A DNA stretch of 64,000 nt from Knufia peltigerae (Eukaryota; Ascomycota; Eurotiomycetes; Chaetothyriales; Trichomeriaceae). The number at the start of each line of letters is the position of its first letter. Position 1 is the stretch's first letter. Shown here one piece after another: positions 40,539 through 49,533 of this stretch. Both the position numbers and the translations under genes were made by a program. Under the pieces are notes generated by a model, which ran no database searches, was not told the DNA's origin, and saw nothing but the letters and a program-made list of their open reading frames with translations. The stretch is from positions 145,621 through 209,620 of the forward strand of contig JAPDRN010000057.1 in the NCBI GenBank assembly GCA_030247855.1. Reading direction: 5' to 3'.

Positions 40539-43500
40539 ATGGATTCGAGTTTTCTGCCGGTCCACTTGCGCGCAGCTAAAGTCAAGGCAAGGAAGATCAT
40601 GGCTCGTAAAGGCAAGCGGAAACACTCACTGCATCGTTCAATTGGCGCAGTGCTTAAGGGGGGGGACTTTGCGAGAGAGTCGCTCTTTCTTTTAAAGGTC
40701 AACAGCGCCGCGGCAGAGCTATTTGAGCGATTTCCCAAGCTTATAAAGGAGCCGCGCCGCTTGCTTCCAGTGCACGGCGCGCCATTTCCACGGACATACA
40801 AGGATATGTTTGANNNNNNNNNNNNNNNNNNNNNNNNNNNNNNNNNNNNNNNNNNNNNNNNNNNNNNNNNNNNNNNNNNNNNNNNNNNNNNNNNNNNNNN
40901 NNNNNNNNNNCCCAAGCTTATAAAGGAGCCGCGCCGCTTGCTTCCAGTGCACGGCGCGCCATTTCCACGGACATACAAGGATATGTTTGAGGTGCAGGCT
41001 GCTGGTGCACCCGCTGGTCCAGTTAATGAGGTAATTTGGGCAATCTGCAGATGTGTGCTGCACAGCGCCGAAATAAACCAGTACGTCACGGACAGGGTTA
41101 ACTTTGAATCTCTTTTGCTCCTATCCAAGTTCGACAGCGCGGCGGCGATACTAGTGGAGCACGAGCAAAGATTCGGAGTGTCTCTTTGGCTCGCGCAAGC
41201 TTGGTTAACACTCGGTGACAACGCTCCTCTTGCCGAACGGCAGCGGGTTCAAGAGCAATTTGACTCGACGGCTCCGAAGTCAATTTCGGCATTTCTTATC
41301 CATTACCTGTCTCGCAGGGCAGAGAGTCGAGGAACAAAAAGATTTCTCAAGGATGAGGTGCTCGCTAAGCTAAATGACGTATCAGACGTCTTTAGGAAGT
41401 ACGCGGCGAGTAGAGTGAGTGATGTATCTACGGCGAATCCCAGCGAACTATCGGCGTATTTGTTCTTTGAAGCCCAGGCAAGCGTCATAGACCACTATGA
41501 GGCGCTCATCGCAACCCTGCAAGATATGGCTGGAACAGATCGACTGCCAGCATCTGTCTCGTCGGCTCTCGAAACGCCGTTCGCTCTGCTTCATCGTCGA
41601 ATCAAGGATCGTAGGGTCGAGCCGCTGGCCCTCGCATTCGGCTGTGTGGTTAAGATTGACGTCGATGCCAGAGCAAAATTCCGAGCGGAGATCTTTGACT
41701 CCTACTTCCAGAGTCGAAACGAAGACGTCTTGCGAAACGGGACAATATTCCTGACTCAGTACGACGCAACTGACGCGGCAATGCTAACGCTAGTCGCACG
41801 TGCAGCGGTCAGATCAAATCGTGAGGTGTGTGGACTTTCGGCTGCACAGGCAGCTCTCTGCGCAAGCCTCATAAGCGTCCTCAGGCTAGACGAACACTCT
41901 TACGGCGAGGCGACGTCCATCCTTTCGACCGCAGATATTCACTATGGACACTCCTGGGCGCTCTACCTTCGCGGGGTTGTTCTCTCCAGCCTTCAGCAGG
42001 AGTCTGCGCTGCCAGTGGTGGATCAGATAAGAGGAATTGTTGTCTACGATCCGTGGCTATCGCCACTAACTCTGGCCTGCGCAAAACCTCTTTCTCTAAG
42101 GTCCGCGGTCGCTGCCCAAATTGAATCCGGAATATACGTTAATACTTTGGCCGCAGTGAGCCTGCTCTACTTCGGTACAGATGGTGGATCTGCGGCTGCG
42201 CACATTTCTAATAGAAGGCGCTTGTCATACTTGGCGCATAATATAATGCGGACTGGTCGTTCCTTAGAGGCGATCGAGAAGCTAGCCGCTCTAATGCAGG
42301 GTGCTCCAGCGGATGCGCGCTATAGAATAACTACTGCCTTGGCGATGGCGAAGGCGATCTCCGGGAATGTGCAAGAAGCAATCGAGCTTCTAGTGGATGC
42401 GCATATTTTGAACCCGGAAGTTCCGACCTCATTGCCGCTTGATCTTGTTGTAAGTGGCTTGAAAGACGCGGAGGACTGGCCCACCACAATTGACGTCCCA
42501 CTTAGCTTCGAGCTCTTCAATGCCTTCTCCTCCGATGCAAGACTCGCAGAGTTAAGGTTCTCATTCGAGAGGTTTCAAGAGCACAAGAATATTAATGGTC
42601 CGGCAGACGTCGTAGATTTTCTGGGTCCGGCGAATAGGGCTAGAGCAGTGCTCTATCTCGATCGCGTATGGACGCCGGAAGTGATGAGGCAAACTCTTCT
42701 CTATAACGGTACAGAGGACATCGTCGAGGCGCGTATAAACGTATGTAGGCAGCTTGCATCCATCGACCCTAATAATTCGACAAGATACCTCGATGAAATT
42801 CGCGATAGAGTGAAACAGCAGGAAATCTCTAAGGGAACTTCTCTCTTGGAGCAGAGTAAGGTGTACGTCGATATAGCTGCGATAAAAAGAAGTTTGAAGT
42901 CCAAGATTGGGGGGCAATACTCTCGATACAAAGCCAGCGCTGGGGCGATAAGTGATTCATCACACGCTGTTGTTGAGCGAATCGCAGATGCTCTCATGGA
43001 CATTCCAATGACTGAGAGCATTTCAATAAGTAGGGCGCTCTCCAGTGTGCACCTTGTCGACGAAGCTGAAACGGAGACTGATAATCAATTCGATTCAATC
43101 TTCACTGAGGTGACTCATGAGTTCTTGCGAGGAGATCACGGGCTAAATGCGTACCTTAGCACTCGCGTCAGACATGGTGTGCTCGCTAATACGCTCAGGA
43201 AACCTCTGGCGGACGACCGTTTGATAAGCACCCGAAATCCGACCGGCCAGGGCTACAAGCGGAATAAGCACTGGGATGATAAGTTCGAGTCCTACGATTC
43301 GGCGGCGAGGGACCTGATTGCCGAAGCTTTGGCAATATTCTCATCGGAGTTCGACCGCATTTTGCATGAGCTGCGAGACGAGCGATTGCAGATAGCCATC
43401 TCTCACGGCGTAAAAGATGTGAGGCAAGATCATAAGGCTGCTTTCATATACAGGTCTTCCAATCTTGAAAGGCGATTTATGCAACGCTATGCGATCCGGT

Positions 43501-44291
43501 CAAGATCCATGGACGAGTTTATTGATGTTTGCATTGACAATCTGTGGGAAAAAACTGACGAGAACCTTCTCATGGTTAGGGAGCTTCTTGATGGCACAAT
43601 TAAGCCGGCTTTCAATCATGCATTTGAGCAGCTCACGGATAGCATTCACGGCTTGCCCTATAGTCAGCCCGTTGGCGATTTAAGGAACGCGATAGCGCGC
43701 GCTCGGACTCAGCTCAGGATGAAACTCGATGAGGTCTCACTCTGGTTCCACCGAAGCCAAGTATATGACCGACAGGACTACCAGCCGAACCTTCCGGTCG
43801 ACATCGCACAGAACATGATCGCAAAGACGGCTTCGGAATCCTCTCAAGTGCCCCGAGTTCACGTCGGCTCATACGAGGGTGGGGTTAGGCTTCCGGGTCG
43901 CACGTTGGACGGGATGGTCGACGCATTCTACGTCGTACTTTCTAATGCCGTTGAGCACTCGGGTCTTGATGGTGAGGCACTGAACGTAAACGTGACGTTC
44001 GAAATAAGCCAAACCAGGTACTCCGCTCGAATCGTTAGCTCGCTAGCAGGCAGTGTTCCTAGTCCGGTGCAGCGCGAGAACGTAGCCTCAATTAGAGATA
44101 GTCTCAGCAAGAGCGATTCACTAAGGCTTGCGCAGGTCGAAGGAGGAAGTGGATTGCGTAAACTCTGGCGATCTATCAACTCTCCGTTCTATGAGGATCC
44201 GCGGTTGGATTTTGGTTTCTCGGACGACGATCGCTTCTATGTGGAAATTTCTTACAACATTCAGGCTCAGGATGAAAATTCTCTTAATTGA
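40539..44291 (+). CDS. dtcA: Detocs-like sensor histidine kinase (DtcA)
   Basis: A 1250-codon frame that includes 32 unknown codons. Residues 1-850 are a large helical sensor region without a signal peptide or membrane segment, so the kinase is cytosolic. The C-terminus is kinase-like: a dimerisation/phospho-acceptor stretch RVRHGVLANTLRKPL with His879, an N-box YVVLSNAVEHSG with Asn1136, and a G-box-like GGSGLRKLWR. In Detocs, DtcA senses phage infection and phosphorylates DtcB and DtcC. Next-door receiver and receiver-phosphorylase genes overlap or abut it, which makes the call strong. The true length is probably 59 residues shorter because of an assembly duplication around the gap. Confidence 0.85.
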   Translation: MDSSFLPVHLRAAKVKARKIMARKGKRKHSLHRSIGAVLKGGDFARESLFLLKVNSAAAELFERFPKLIKEPRRLLPVHGAPFPRTYKDMFXXXXXXXXXXXXXXXXXXXXXXXXXXXXXXXXXPKLIKEPRRLLPVHGAPFPRTYKDMFEVQAAGAPAGPVNEVIWAICRCVLHSAEINQYVTDRVNFESLLLLSKFDSAAAILVEHEQRFGVSLWLAQAWLTLGDNAPLAERQRVQEQFDSTAPKSISAFLIHYLSRRAESRGTKRFLKDEVLAKLNDVSDVFRKYAASRVSDVSTANPSELSAYLFFEAQASVIDHYEALIATLQDMAGTDRLPASVSSALETPFALLHRRIKDRRVEPLALAFGCVVKIDVDARAKFRAEIFDSYFQSRNEDVLRNGTIFLTQYDATDAAMLTLVARAAVRSNREVCGLSAAQAALCASLISVLRLDEHSYGEATSILSTADIHYGHSWALYLRGVVLSSLQQESALPVVDQIRGIVVYDPWLSPLTLACAKPLSLRSAVAAQIESGIYVNTLAAVSLLYFGTDGGSAAAHISNRRRLSYLAHNIMRTGRSLEAIEKLAALMQGAPADARYRITTALAMAKAISGNVQEAIELLVDAHILNPEVPTSLPLDLVVSGLKDAEDWPTTIDVPLSFELFNAFSSDARLAELRFSFERFQEHKNINGPADVVDFLGPANRARAVLYLDRVWTPEVMRQTLLYNGTEDIVEARINVCRQLASIDPNNSTRYLDEIRDRVKQQEISKGTSLLEQSKVYVDIAAIKRSLKSKIGGQYSRYKASAGAISDSSHAVVERIADALMDIPMTESISISRALSSVHLVDEAETETDNQFDSIFTEVTHEFLRGDHGLNAYLSTRVRHGVLANTLRKPLADDRLISTRNPTGQGYKRNKHWDDKFESYDSAARDLIAEALAIFSSEFDRILHELRDERLQIAISHGVKDVRQDHKAAFIYRSSNLERRFMQRYAIRSRSMDEFIDVCIDNLWEKTDENLLMVRELLDGTIKPAFNHAFEQLTDSIHGLPYSQPVGDLRNAIARARTQLRMKLDEVSLWFHRSQVYDRQDYQPNLPVDIAQNMIAKTASESSQVPRVHVGSYEGGVRLPGRTLDGMVDAFYVVLSNAVEHSGLDGEALNVNVTFEISQTRYSARIVSSLAGSVPSPVQRENVASIRDSLSKSDSLRLAQVEGGSGLRKLWRSINSPFYEDPRLDFGFSDDDRFYVEISYNIQAQDENSLN
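40734..40990. other. Assembly gap flanked by an exact 80-bp duplication
   Basis: Bases 40734-40813 are repeated exactly at 40911-40990, with 97 N between. The offset of 177 bases is a multiple of three, so the frame survives. This is the pattern of two overlapping contig ends that were scaffolded instead of merged; the real gene most likely has one copy and no gap. Confidence 0.85.
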
Positions 44292-44733
44292 AGATGACGC
44301 AGATAAGTCTGTCGAAATTAGAGATTTTGTAGTTGGGCTCAGTCAAAACATACAAGTTGACGAGGCTCGATCATTCAATTCCGCGCTCAAAGCCATATGC
44401 AACCGAAACGTGGCATACGACGTCGTTCTTCTGGATATGAGCATGCCGAACTTTGACGTGGGCGCTGGTGAACCGTCTGGAGGGGCCCAGGAGAACTTTG
44501 CCGGCCGGGACCTTCTGATGCAGATGAAAATGCGACAAAGGATGATGCCGACGATCATAGTCACGATGTTCGATGGGTTCGGTGAGGGTCAGAGTCGAGT
44601 ATCTATTGAAGATCTCGCATCAGAAATGGCGCAGTCTTTCCCGACGTTCTATTTAGGTCACGTCTACTACAGTCAGACTGAGGACGCTTGGAAGACCAAC
44701 TTGACTAAACTACTGGAAGGGATAATAAATTGA
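44272..44733 (+). CDS. dtcB: Stand-alone receiver protein (DtcB-like)
   Basis: The 153-residue product is a lone receiver domain: acidic pair in ILLIEDDADKS, phospho-acceptor Asp in VVLLDMSMPN (about residue 52), and a Thr in TIIVTMFDG. The usual conserved Lys near the C-terminus is not evident (the region reads FYLGHVYYSQ). In Detocs, DtcB is a phosphate sink that prevents accidental activation of the effector; a slightly altered site fits such a buffer role. It overlaps the end of the kinase gene by 20 bases and the next start by four. Confidence 0.85.
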   Translation: MKILLIEDDADKSVEIRDFVVGLSQNIQVDEARSFNSALKAICNRNVAYDVVLLDMSMPNFDVGAGEPSGGAQENFAGRDLLMQMKMRQRMMPTIIVTMFDGFGEGQSRVSIEDLASEMAQSFPTFYLGHVYYSQTEDAWKTNLTKLLEGIIN

Positions 44734-45950
44734 TTGGCGTGCGAATTATTCTTGTCGACGACCAGGTGGACAAGGCTTCATCGATCGTGTCTCCGCTGAA
44801 GGCGCGTCACGGCAATGCAGTCGAAATTGTACATGTGAGCAATGCGGTGGATGCTCGTAAGCGCATGAGGGAGCATCGCTTCGACATAGCGCTGATCGAT
44901 GTGAATCTTCCGGAAAGCTTGGGCGATCCCCCAAGTCCTGATTCTGGGTTCGATCTTCTTGATATGTTAAAGGTTGACAACAAGGTCACCCTGCCAGACG
45001 AAATAGTGTTCGTTACGGCGCAGGAGGAATTGCAGCACGAGGCTGTCGCGAAGGCGACCTCGCGAGGCGCTTCTCTTCACTTCCATACAGCAGAAGGCAA
45101 TGGCTGGATAGACATTCTCGTAGGACGTGTTGGCTACATTATTGACAGAGGTAAACGGCATCGAACCCCCGTTGTCGACGTAGCTATTATTACTGCACTC
45201 AGTACGCCAGAACTCGACGCGGTGTTGAAGTTGAATTTTGGCTGGGTGCAACATATGGTTCCCGGCGATCCGACGCACTACTATTTGGGCAAAACAAAGG
45301 CTGGTTCTCGAGAATTAAACTTGGTCGCGGCTTGTGCCCCCCGAAAAGGTATGCCGATGTCTGCGGCACTGTCTGCGAAGGTCGCGCAAATATTCAAGCC
45401 GAAGGTCTTGGCGATGGTTGGTATCTGTGCGGGAGTACGCGGTAAGGTAAATTTGGGTGACATCATCGTGGCGGATCCGACGTGGGACTGGGGAAGCGGA
45501 AAGCATGTGCAAGGAACAGACCCCCTGCCCGTATTTAGGGCGGCACCATATCAAAGCGCGTTAAGAGGTGATGTCGCAGCCATCGTTCAAGCCGAGTGCA
45601 GGGATGCGAGGCTCTGTGCGGCCGTTTCCGCAGAATGGAATGGCTTGGTTCCTGCAGGGCGGCTCGCGTTGCACATTGGCCCGATGGCCTCCGGTGCGTC
45701 AGTGCTAGCGCATGATGGTGCCATCGCTCCAATCGCAGAGGGGCATCGTGAAGTAATAGGCGTGGAGATGGAGGCGTATGCAGTGATGGCTGCGGCAGAG
45801 CTATGTAGTGCAACGCCGCTCGTCATCAAGTCCGTCTGCGACTTCGCTGACTCTGAGAAATCAGATGGCTGGCAAGCGTACGCAGCATTTACGAGCGCAA
45901 CGTTCTTGGCGCAGCTGCTTCCTAAGCTTGCTGCTGCAGATATCTGCTAG
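44730..45950 (+). CDS. dtcC: Receiver-nucleoside phosphorylase effector (DtcC-like)
   Basis: The 406-residue protein has an N-terminal receiver (IILVDDQVDKA, IALIDVNLPES with the acceptor Asp, IVFVTAQEE) and from about residue 150 a PNP/MTAN-type phosphorylase domain: VAIITALSTPELDAV, MVGICAGVRGKVNLGDIIVAD, VIGVEMEAYAVMAAAEL, and KSVCDFAD with the catalytic-type Asp. In Detocs the effector of this kind cleaves ATP to adenine and ribose-triphosphate when phosphorylated, which stops phage growth. All parts needed are present. The alternative, an ordinary nucleoside salvage enzyme, does not explain the receiver domain or the operon. Confidence 0.88.
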   Translation: MIGVRIILVDDQVDKASSIVSPLKARHGNAVEIVHVSNAVDARKRMREHRFDIALIDVNLPESLGDPPSPDSGFDLLDMLKVDNKVTLPDEIVFVTAQEELQHEAVAKATSRGASLHFHTAEGNGWIDILVGRVGYIIDRGKRHRTPVVDVAIITALSTPELDAVLKLNFGWVQHMVPGDPTHYYLGKTKAGSRELNLVAACAPRKGMPMSAALSAKVAQIFKPKVLAMVGICAGVRGKVNLGDIIVADPTWDWGSGKHVQGTDPLPVFRAAPYQSALRGDVAAIVQAECRDARLCAAVSAEWNGLVPAGRLALHIGPMASGASVLAHDGAIAPIAEGHREVIGVEMEAYAVMAAAELCSATPLVIKSVCDFADSEKSDGWQAYAAFTSATFLAQLLPKLAAADIC

Positions 45951-46471
45951 TCATCGAAAGCGGCTGCCCCTCTGCCTCAGCAACAGGCCTCTACAATAGG
46001 CTACGCCTTGTTGGTGGTCAGGCGCTCCATCTGGTGGGCTGCTGTCGCAGCCCTCCTGAGTGTGGGCACATTCTCCCGATGCCGGTGGCCAATCCGCTTT
46101 GCATCGGTCGAGCGCTTATCTCCAAGCTGGATTGAGCGTGGCGATCTCACGCTGACTGGTGTTGCGCGGGGATCTCTACTCATGAGTCGACCCTCGCACA
46201 AGGTCTGATATCTCAGTGCGCGGCTTTCAAACAATGGACTCATGGGGCTGAGTAAAAAATCGGCCGCTTCTTCGCCAGTGTGCAGCGGTTGCTGTCCTTC
46301 AATTCTTCTTCTGTGAGCCAGGCCATAGTTGCGAACAAGATCGCGCGCCTACTCCTCAGTGAGAGAAGGGAGCGGGAATTTCTTGCCGAAGGTGGGCTCT
46401 AGGTGCGTATAATTTAATTTATCCATTGACATTTGACAAATAGAAATCGCGGAGCCGTGTTCATGTGAATA
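45951..46471. other. Intergenic region between the Detocs-like operon and DUF2971 gene
   Basis: No supported gene in about 520 bases. The second half is AT-rich and contains TATAAT at 46408-46413 and two TTGACA-like boxes at 46426 and 46433, so a promoter for the DUF2971 gene is likely somewhere here, but spacing does not allow a firm choice. Confidence 0.4.
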
Positions 46472-47353
46472 GTGTTGCCGGTGGAATTTCTGGATGGCTT
46501 TTTTGGTGTTGTTAAATGGAAGAAAATTGGTGTGAATAATTTATATAAATACTTACCTCCAGATCGTGTAAGCTACTTCAAGGATGGGCTTTTAAGGTTC
46601 ACTCAGCCGGATGATTTGAATGACCCGTTCGAGCTTCTTCCTACGATAACTAGAAGCCAGTTTTTGATAGTTCGTGAGACGTTGCTCCGTGAGGAATTGG
46701 AAAAGGCCCTGCCCGTGGCAGGGGGGCGTAATGAGAGGCGGCTGGAGCGGAAGAGAAGAGAGAAAGTCTACGCGGCTTCAATGAGGCGAGCGGAACTTGA
46801 TTTTAGTGATTTTGTTGGCTTCTTCTTTAATGGCGCAAAGGCCAAGATAAATTCGAGTATCGGGATATTGTCGTTGTCCCGTCGTTGGAATAGCTCGCTG
46901 ATGTGGTCCCATTACACCAATTCTCATGCTGGATTCTGCGTGGGTTTTAATCGCGACCACGATTTCTTCAAAGCCAAGGGGGAGGTGGGCGATCCAGAAC
47001 GATCTTTGCATGAAGTTGAATACTCAAAGCAGCGGGTCGCTGTGTCGCACGTTAGGGGACAGCCAATTGATTTAAAGGTGATTTGGACAAAATCACAAGA
47101 CTGGGAGTATGAGCAAGAGGAGCGCGTTGTGGGTCTTCTTTCTGGCGCGGACAAGCGGATAAGTATGAGCCCGTACGATGTGTGTTTATTTAACGTACCT
47201 CATGAAGCTATCTCTGAGCTGGTTCTGGGGCTGCGCGCGCAGGCTGCGCTTGTTGAGGAGGCTGCCGACCTTGGCAAGCGCCTCGGCGTGCAAGTTTTCC
47301 AGTCAACTTTGTCGGAAAATTCATTTGACGTTACTCGAAAAAGGCTTGCTTAG
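46472..47353 (+). CDS. DUF2971-domain protein
   Basis: The 293-residue protein shows the DUF2971 signature: NLYKYLPPDRVSYFKDGLLRFTQPDDLNDPFE near the N-terminus and LSLSRRWNSSLMWSHYTNSHAGFCVGF in the middle. The function of the family is unknown; it is often found in accessory and defence regions. The start is uncertain (GTG at 46472; a GTG 9 bases earlier is possible). Base composition is clearly lower in GC than its neighbours, a sign of recent acquisition. Confidence 0.85.
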   Translation: MLPVEFLDGFFGVVKWKKIGVNNLYKYLPPDRVSYFKDGLLRFTQPDDLNDPFELLPTITRSQFLIVRETLLREELEKALPVAGGRNERRLERKRREKVYAASMRRAELDFSDFVGFFFNGAKAKINSSIGILSLSRRWNSSLMWSHYTNSHAGFCVGFNRDHDFFKAKGEVGDPERSLHEVEYSKQRVAVSHVRGQPIDLKVIWTKSQDWEYEQEERVVGLLSGADKRISMSPYDVCLFNVPHEAISELVLGLRAQAALVEEAADLGKRLGVQVFQSTLSENSFDVTRKRLA

Positions 47354-47639
47354 ATTCAAGTTGACTTTGTTTTCTCAGGCGATTGTTGCATTTTGATGGA
47401 ATTTATCAAAATAGCGATTTGGTCTGCATCGATAGATGGTGGCGGATTGAAGCGATTGGGCTGAATTTGATTCGGGTGCGCTATTTTGTGACTGGCACAT
47501 CACGTCATTCAGCGAACCGATCGACGCCGGGACGCGACAGATGAAAGGCGAGATTCTAGGCGGGCGCCATTGTAAATTGAGGCGTCCTCGGACATGCCGA
47601 ATGGAATACGCTCACCTGCTGCGCCCGCATTTCGATCCA

Positions 47640-48074
47640 TCAGTTAATAATTTCTCCACTTTCCGACGCAACAAACGCCCTCAACTGCCGAACGAACTCC
47701 GCATCGTAGGTCTCACACTCCGTAATCTCCCCAACAACCCGCAACGGCTCCGCACTCCGATACGACCGCGTCGGATTCCCGGGAAACTTCTTGTTGGTGA
47801 CATTCGGATCGTCCTCGAACGGCCCGGTCGGCTCCACCATATACACACGCGGCGGCCCCTCACCCCGGGCCATCTCCGCAGCCAGCCCGGCGCCCTTGGC
47901 AATCGTGGTGAAGTAGATGTGGTTCATCACCACGCTGTCGCGATAGTTGGAGCGAAACCCCGCGCTCAGCAGCTCGCCCACCGCGAGGTCAGCGCGGGTG
48001 CCGTGATAGAACGGCCCGGCCACCTGGTCCCAGGTGTCATGCGAAACGGGTGTCCATTCGGTGTCCTGTGCCAT
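47640..48074 (-). CDS. arr: NAD+-rifampin ADP-ribosyltransferase
   Basis: The 144-residue protein is a typical Arr enzyme: FYHGTRADLAVGELLSAGFRSNY at the N-terminus with the His-Gly-Thr motif, NHIYFTT, RVYMVEPTGPFEDDPNVTNKKFPGNPTRSYRS, and PLRVVGE. It ADP-ribosylates rifamycins at C23 and gives intrinsic resistance. Here it seems chromosomal: GC-rich, no integron or transposon around it. Start MAQDTEW; a GTG/ATG two codons earlier is possible. It lies on the opposite strand to the DUF2971 gene with about 290 bases between them. Confidence 0.92.
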   Translation of the reverse strand: MAQDTEWTPVSHDTWDQVAGPFYHGTRADLAVGELLSAGFRSNYRDSVVMNHIYFTTIAKGAGLAAEMARGEGPPRVYMVEPTGPFEDDPNVTNKKFPGNPTRSYRSAEPLRVVGEITECETYDAEFVRQLRAFVASESGEIIN

Positions 48075-48199
48075 CGGCACTGCCCCTGACTGTCCTGCCG
48101 GATCGACAGGCCGGCGAGTCTAGGGCGCCGGGCGGGCCTTGCGGCAAGGCCCCATCAAGGAAATAATCTGTAAGTGGGAGGCGCGGTGCGCCTCCTTTT

Positions 48200-48400
48200 T
48201 TATTCTGCCGTGCCGCGGCCTTCAAGCTCACGCACCGCCGTTTCCAGCGCATCCAGCTTCTCGCGGGTCTTCAATAACACGGCGCGCTGCACTTCAAATT
48301 CCTCGCGGGTCACCAGGTCCAGCTTGGCCAGGCCGGCCTGCAGCGCGCTCTTGAAGGTGGCCTGCAGCTCCTCGCGTGATTCGCGCAGGCCCGGCGGTAC
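48200..48400 (-). pseudogene. ubiK: Partial second copy of ubiK
   Basis: From VPPGLRESREELQATFKSAL to KLDALETAVRELE this is almost the same protein sequence as the intact ubiK 900 bases to the right, but it lacks the first 18 or so codons including MIDLNQIDDLA, and has a different last few residues (GRGTAE). Upstream in frame is unrelated sequence. It is a partial tandem duplication; the interval between the copies holds the lipoprotein-like gene. Whether an alternative start allows translation is unknown. Confidence 0.8.
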
Positions 48401-48569
48401 TCGGTGGTTTCGCGCCGGCTGCGTGCAAGCGCTATGCTCCGGGCCGGGGTGCAGCAGAACGCCGCTGTAAGGGCGTGTCGTGTACACGCTGTTTCGGGCC
48501 TCAGCCCAAGAGCGTTGAGGGTTCCGTCAAGTGCTGGGAAGCACGTCAGCAAAGGACCGCGAAGGACAG

Positions 48570-49004
48570 ATGACCATGAAGCCAGCGTGTGCCGCGTTCG
48601 TGCTGACCCTGATGCTGCCTGCATGCGCGCATCGTGTCGCGACCACGTTGGAGGTAGAGCCCCGCGACGAATTACTGTGCGCCATCGCGGGCAACCCCAG
48701 CCAACACGATGGGGAAGAGGTTGTGTTGTCCGCAACGTACATAACGGATAACCGGCACTTCGAGATGTTGCGCAATTCCCATTGCGGCCAGGGTGGGCAC
48801 ATCCCGGTGATCGGCAGGCATGAGTCGTCCGATTCGGTCAAGCGGTTCTACGCGGAACAGAAGCGCATCTGCTTGAAGCGCGATGCTCCAGCGGTGTGCA
48901 ACACCACGGCCGTCGTGGAGGTATCTGGGCGGGTACGGCTGCAGCCGGAGGGCCTCGTTGTCTTGGACATTGAGGAGGTCCGGTCGTTCCGGTTCAATGA
49001 GTAA
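48570..49004 (+). CDS. Putative lipoprotein or exported protein
   Basis: The 144-residue product begins with a signal-peptide-like segment whose end, LTLMLPACAH, fits a lipobox (L-P-A-C). The mature part has four further Cys residues (LLCAI, SHCGQ, RICLKR, VCNTT) and ends in beta strands (VVEVSGRVRLQPEGLVVLDIEEV). Family not recognised. ATG at 48570 or 48576. It lies between the two copies of ubiK sequence, so it arrived with, or was enclosed by, that duplication. Confidence 0.65.
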   Translation: MTMKPACAAFVLTLMLPACAHRVATTLEVEPRDELLCAIAGNPSQHDGEEVVLSATYITDNRHFEMLRNSHCGQGGHIPVIGRHESSDSVKRFYAEQKRICLKRDAPAVCNTTAVVEVSGRVRLQPEGLVVLDIEEVRSFRFNE

Positions 49005-49070
49005 GCCGCTGCCCCGGGCAGATACTGCGTGTAGACCATGCCGGAGTGAGCTCGTTGGGCATGACACGAA

Positions 49071-49092
49071 AAGGCCCGCAATCGCGGGCCTT
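49071..49092. terminator. Bidirectional hairpin terminator
   Basis: AAGGCCCGC and GCGGGCCTT pair perfectly with an AATC loop and T-rich sequence on the plus strand side. It sits between the lipoprotein-like gene and the convergent ubiK gene and can serve both. Confidence 0.75.
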
Positions 49093-49120
49093 GTTGTTCA
49101 CGGCCGCAGGGGCGGTCCAC

Positions 49121-49375
49121 TCAGCCGGCGTCGCTGCGGCCCTGTTCCAGCTCGCGCACCGCTGTTTCCAGCGCATCCAGCTTCTCGCGGGTCTTCAGCA
49201 GCACCGCACGCTGCACTTCAAACTCTTCGCGCGTCACCAGGTCCAGCTTGGCCAGCCCCGCCTGCAGCGCGCTCTTGAAGGTGGCCTGCAGCTCCTCGCG
49301 CGATTCGCGCAGGCCCGGCGGCACCAGGTCGCTGAGGCGACGGGCGAGGTCATCGATTTGGTTCAGGTCGATCAT
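49121..49375 (-). CDS. ubiK: Ubiquinone biosynthesis accessory factor UbiK
   Basis: The 84-residue coiled-coil protein (MIDLNQIDDLARRLSDLVPPGLRESREE, then VTREEFEVQRAVLLKTREKLDALE) belongs to the UbiK/YqiC (BMFP) family. It forms a trimeric accessory factor of the UbiJ-UbiK complex in aerobic ubiquinone synthesis. The start is clear from the family. It is divergent from glnB, with 158 bases between. Confidence 0.9.
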   Translation of the reverse strand: MIDLNQIDDLARRLSDLVPPGLRESREELQATFKSALQAGLAKLDLVTREEFEVQRAVLLKTREKLDALETAVRELEQGRSDAG

Positions 49376-49533
49376 GGGGTGCTCCGTGGGGTGGTGGGCC
49401 TGCGCATCCGGCGCGGCCACGGCTGTTCGGCCGTAAGGATACTGCCGGCCCCGGGCCGCCGGACAGGCGCTGCGGGTTTCGCACCGGCCGCGTTCAGGCG
49501 CTATCCTCCACGCCGGAATACAGGAGATAGACG

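Noticed and set aside
40734..40990. True internal duplication in the Detocs-like kinase
   Set aside because: Exact identity plus an N run between the copies points to an assembly artefact.
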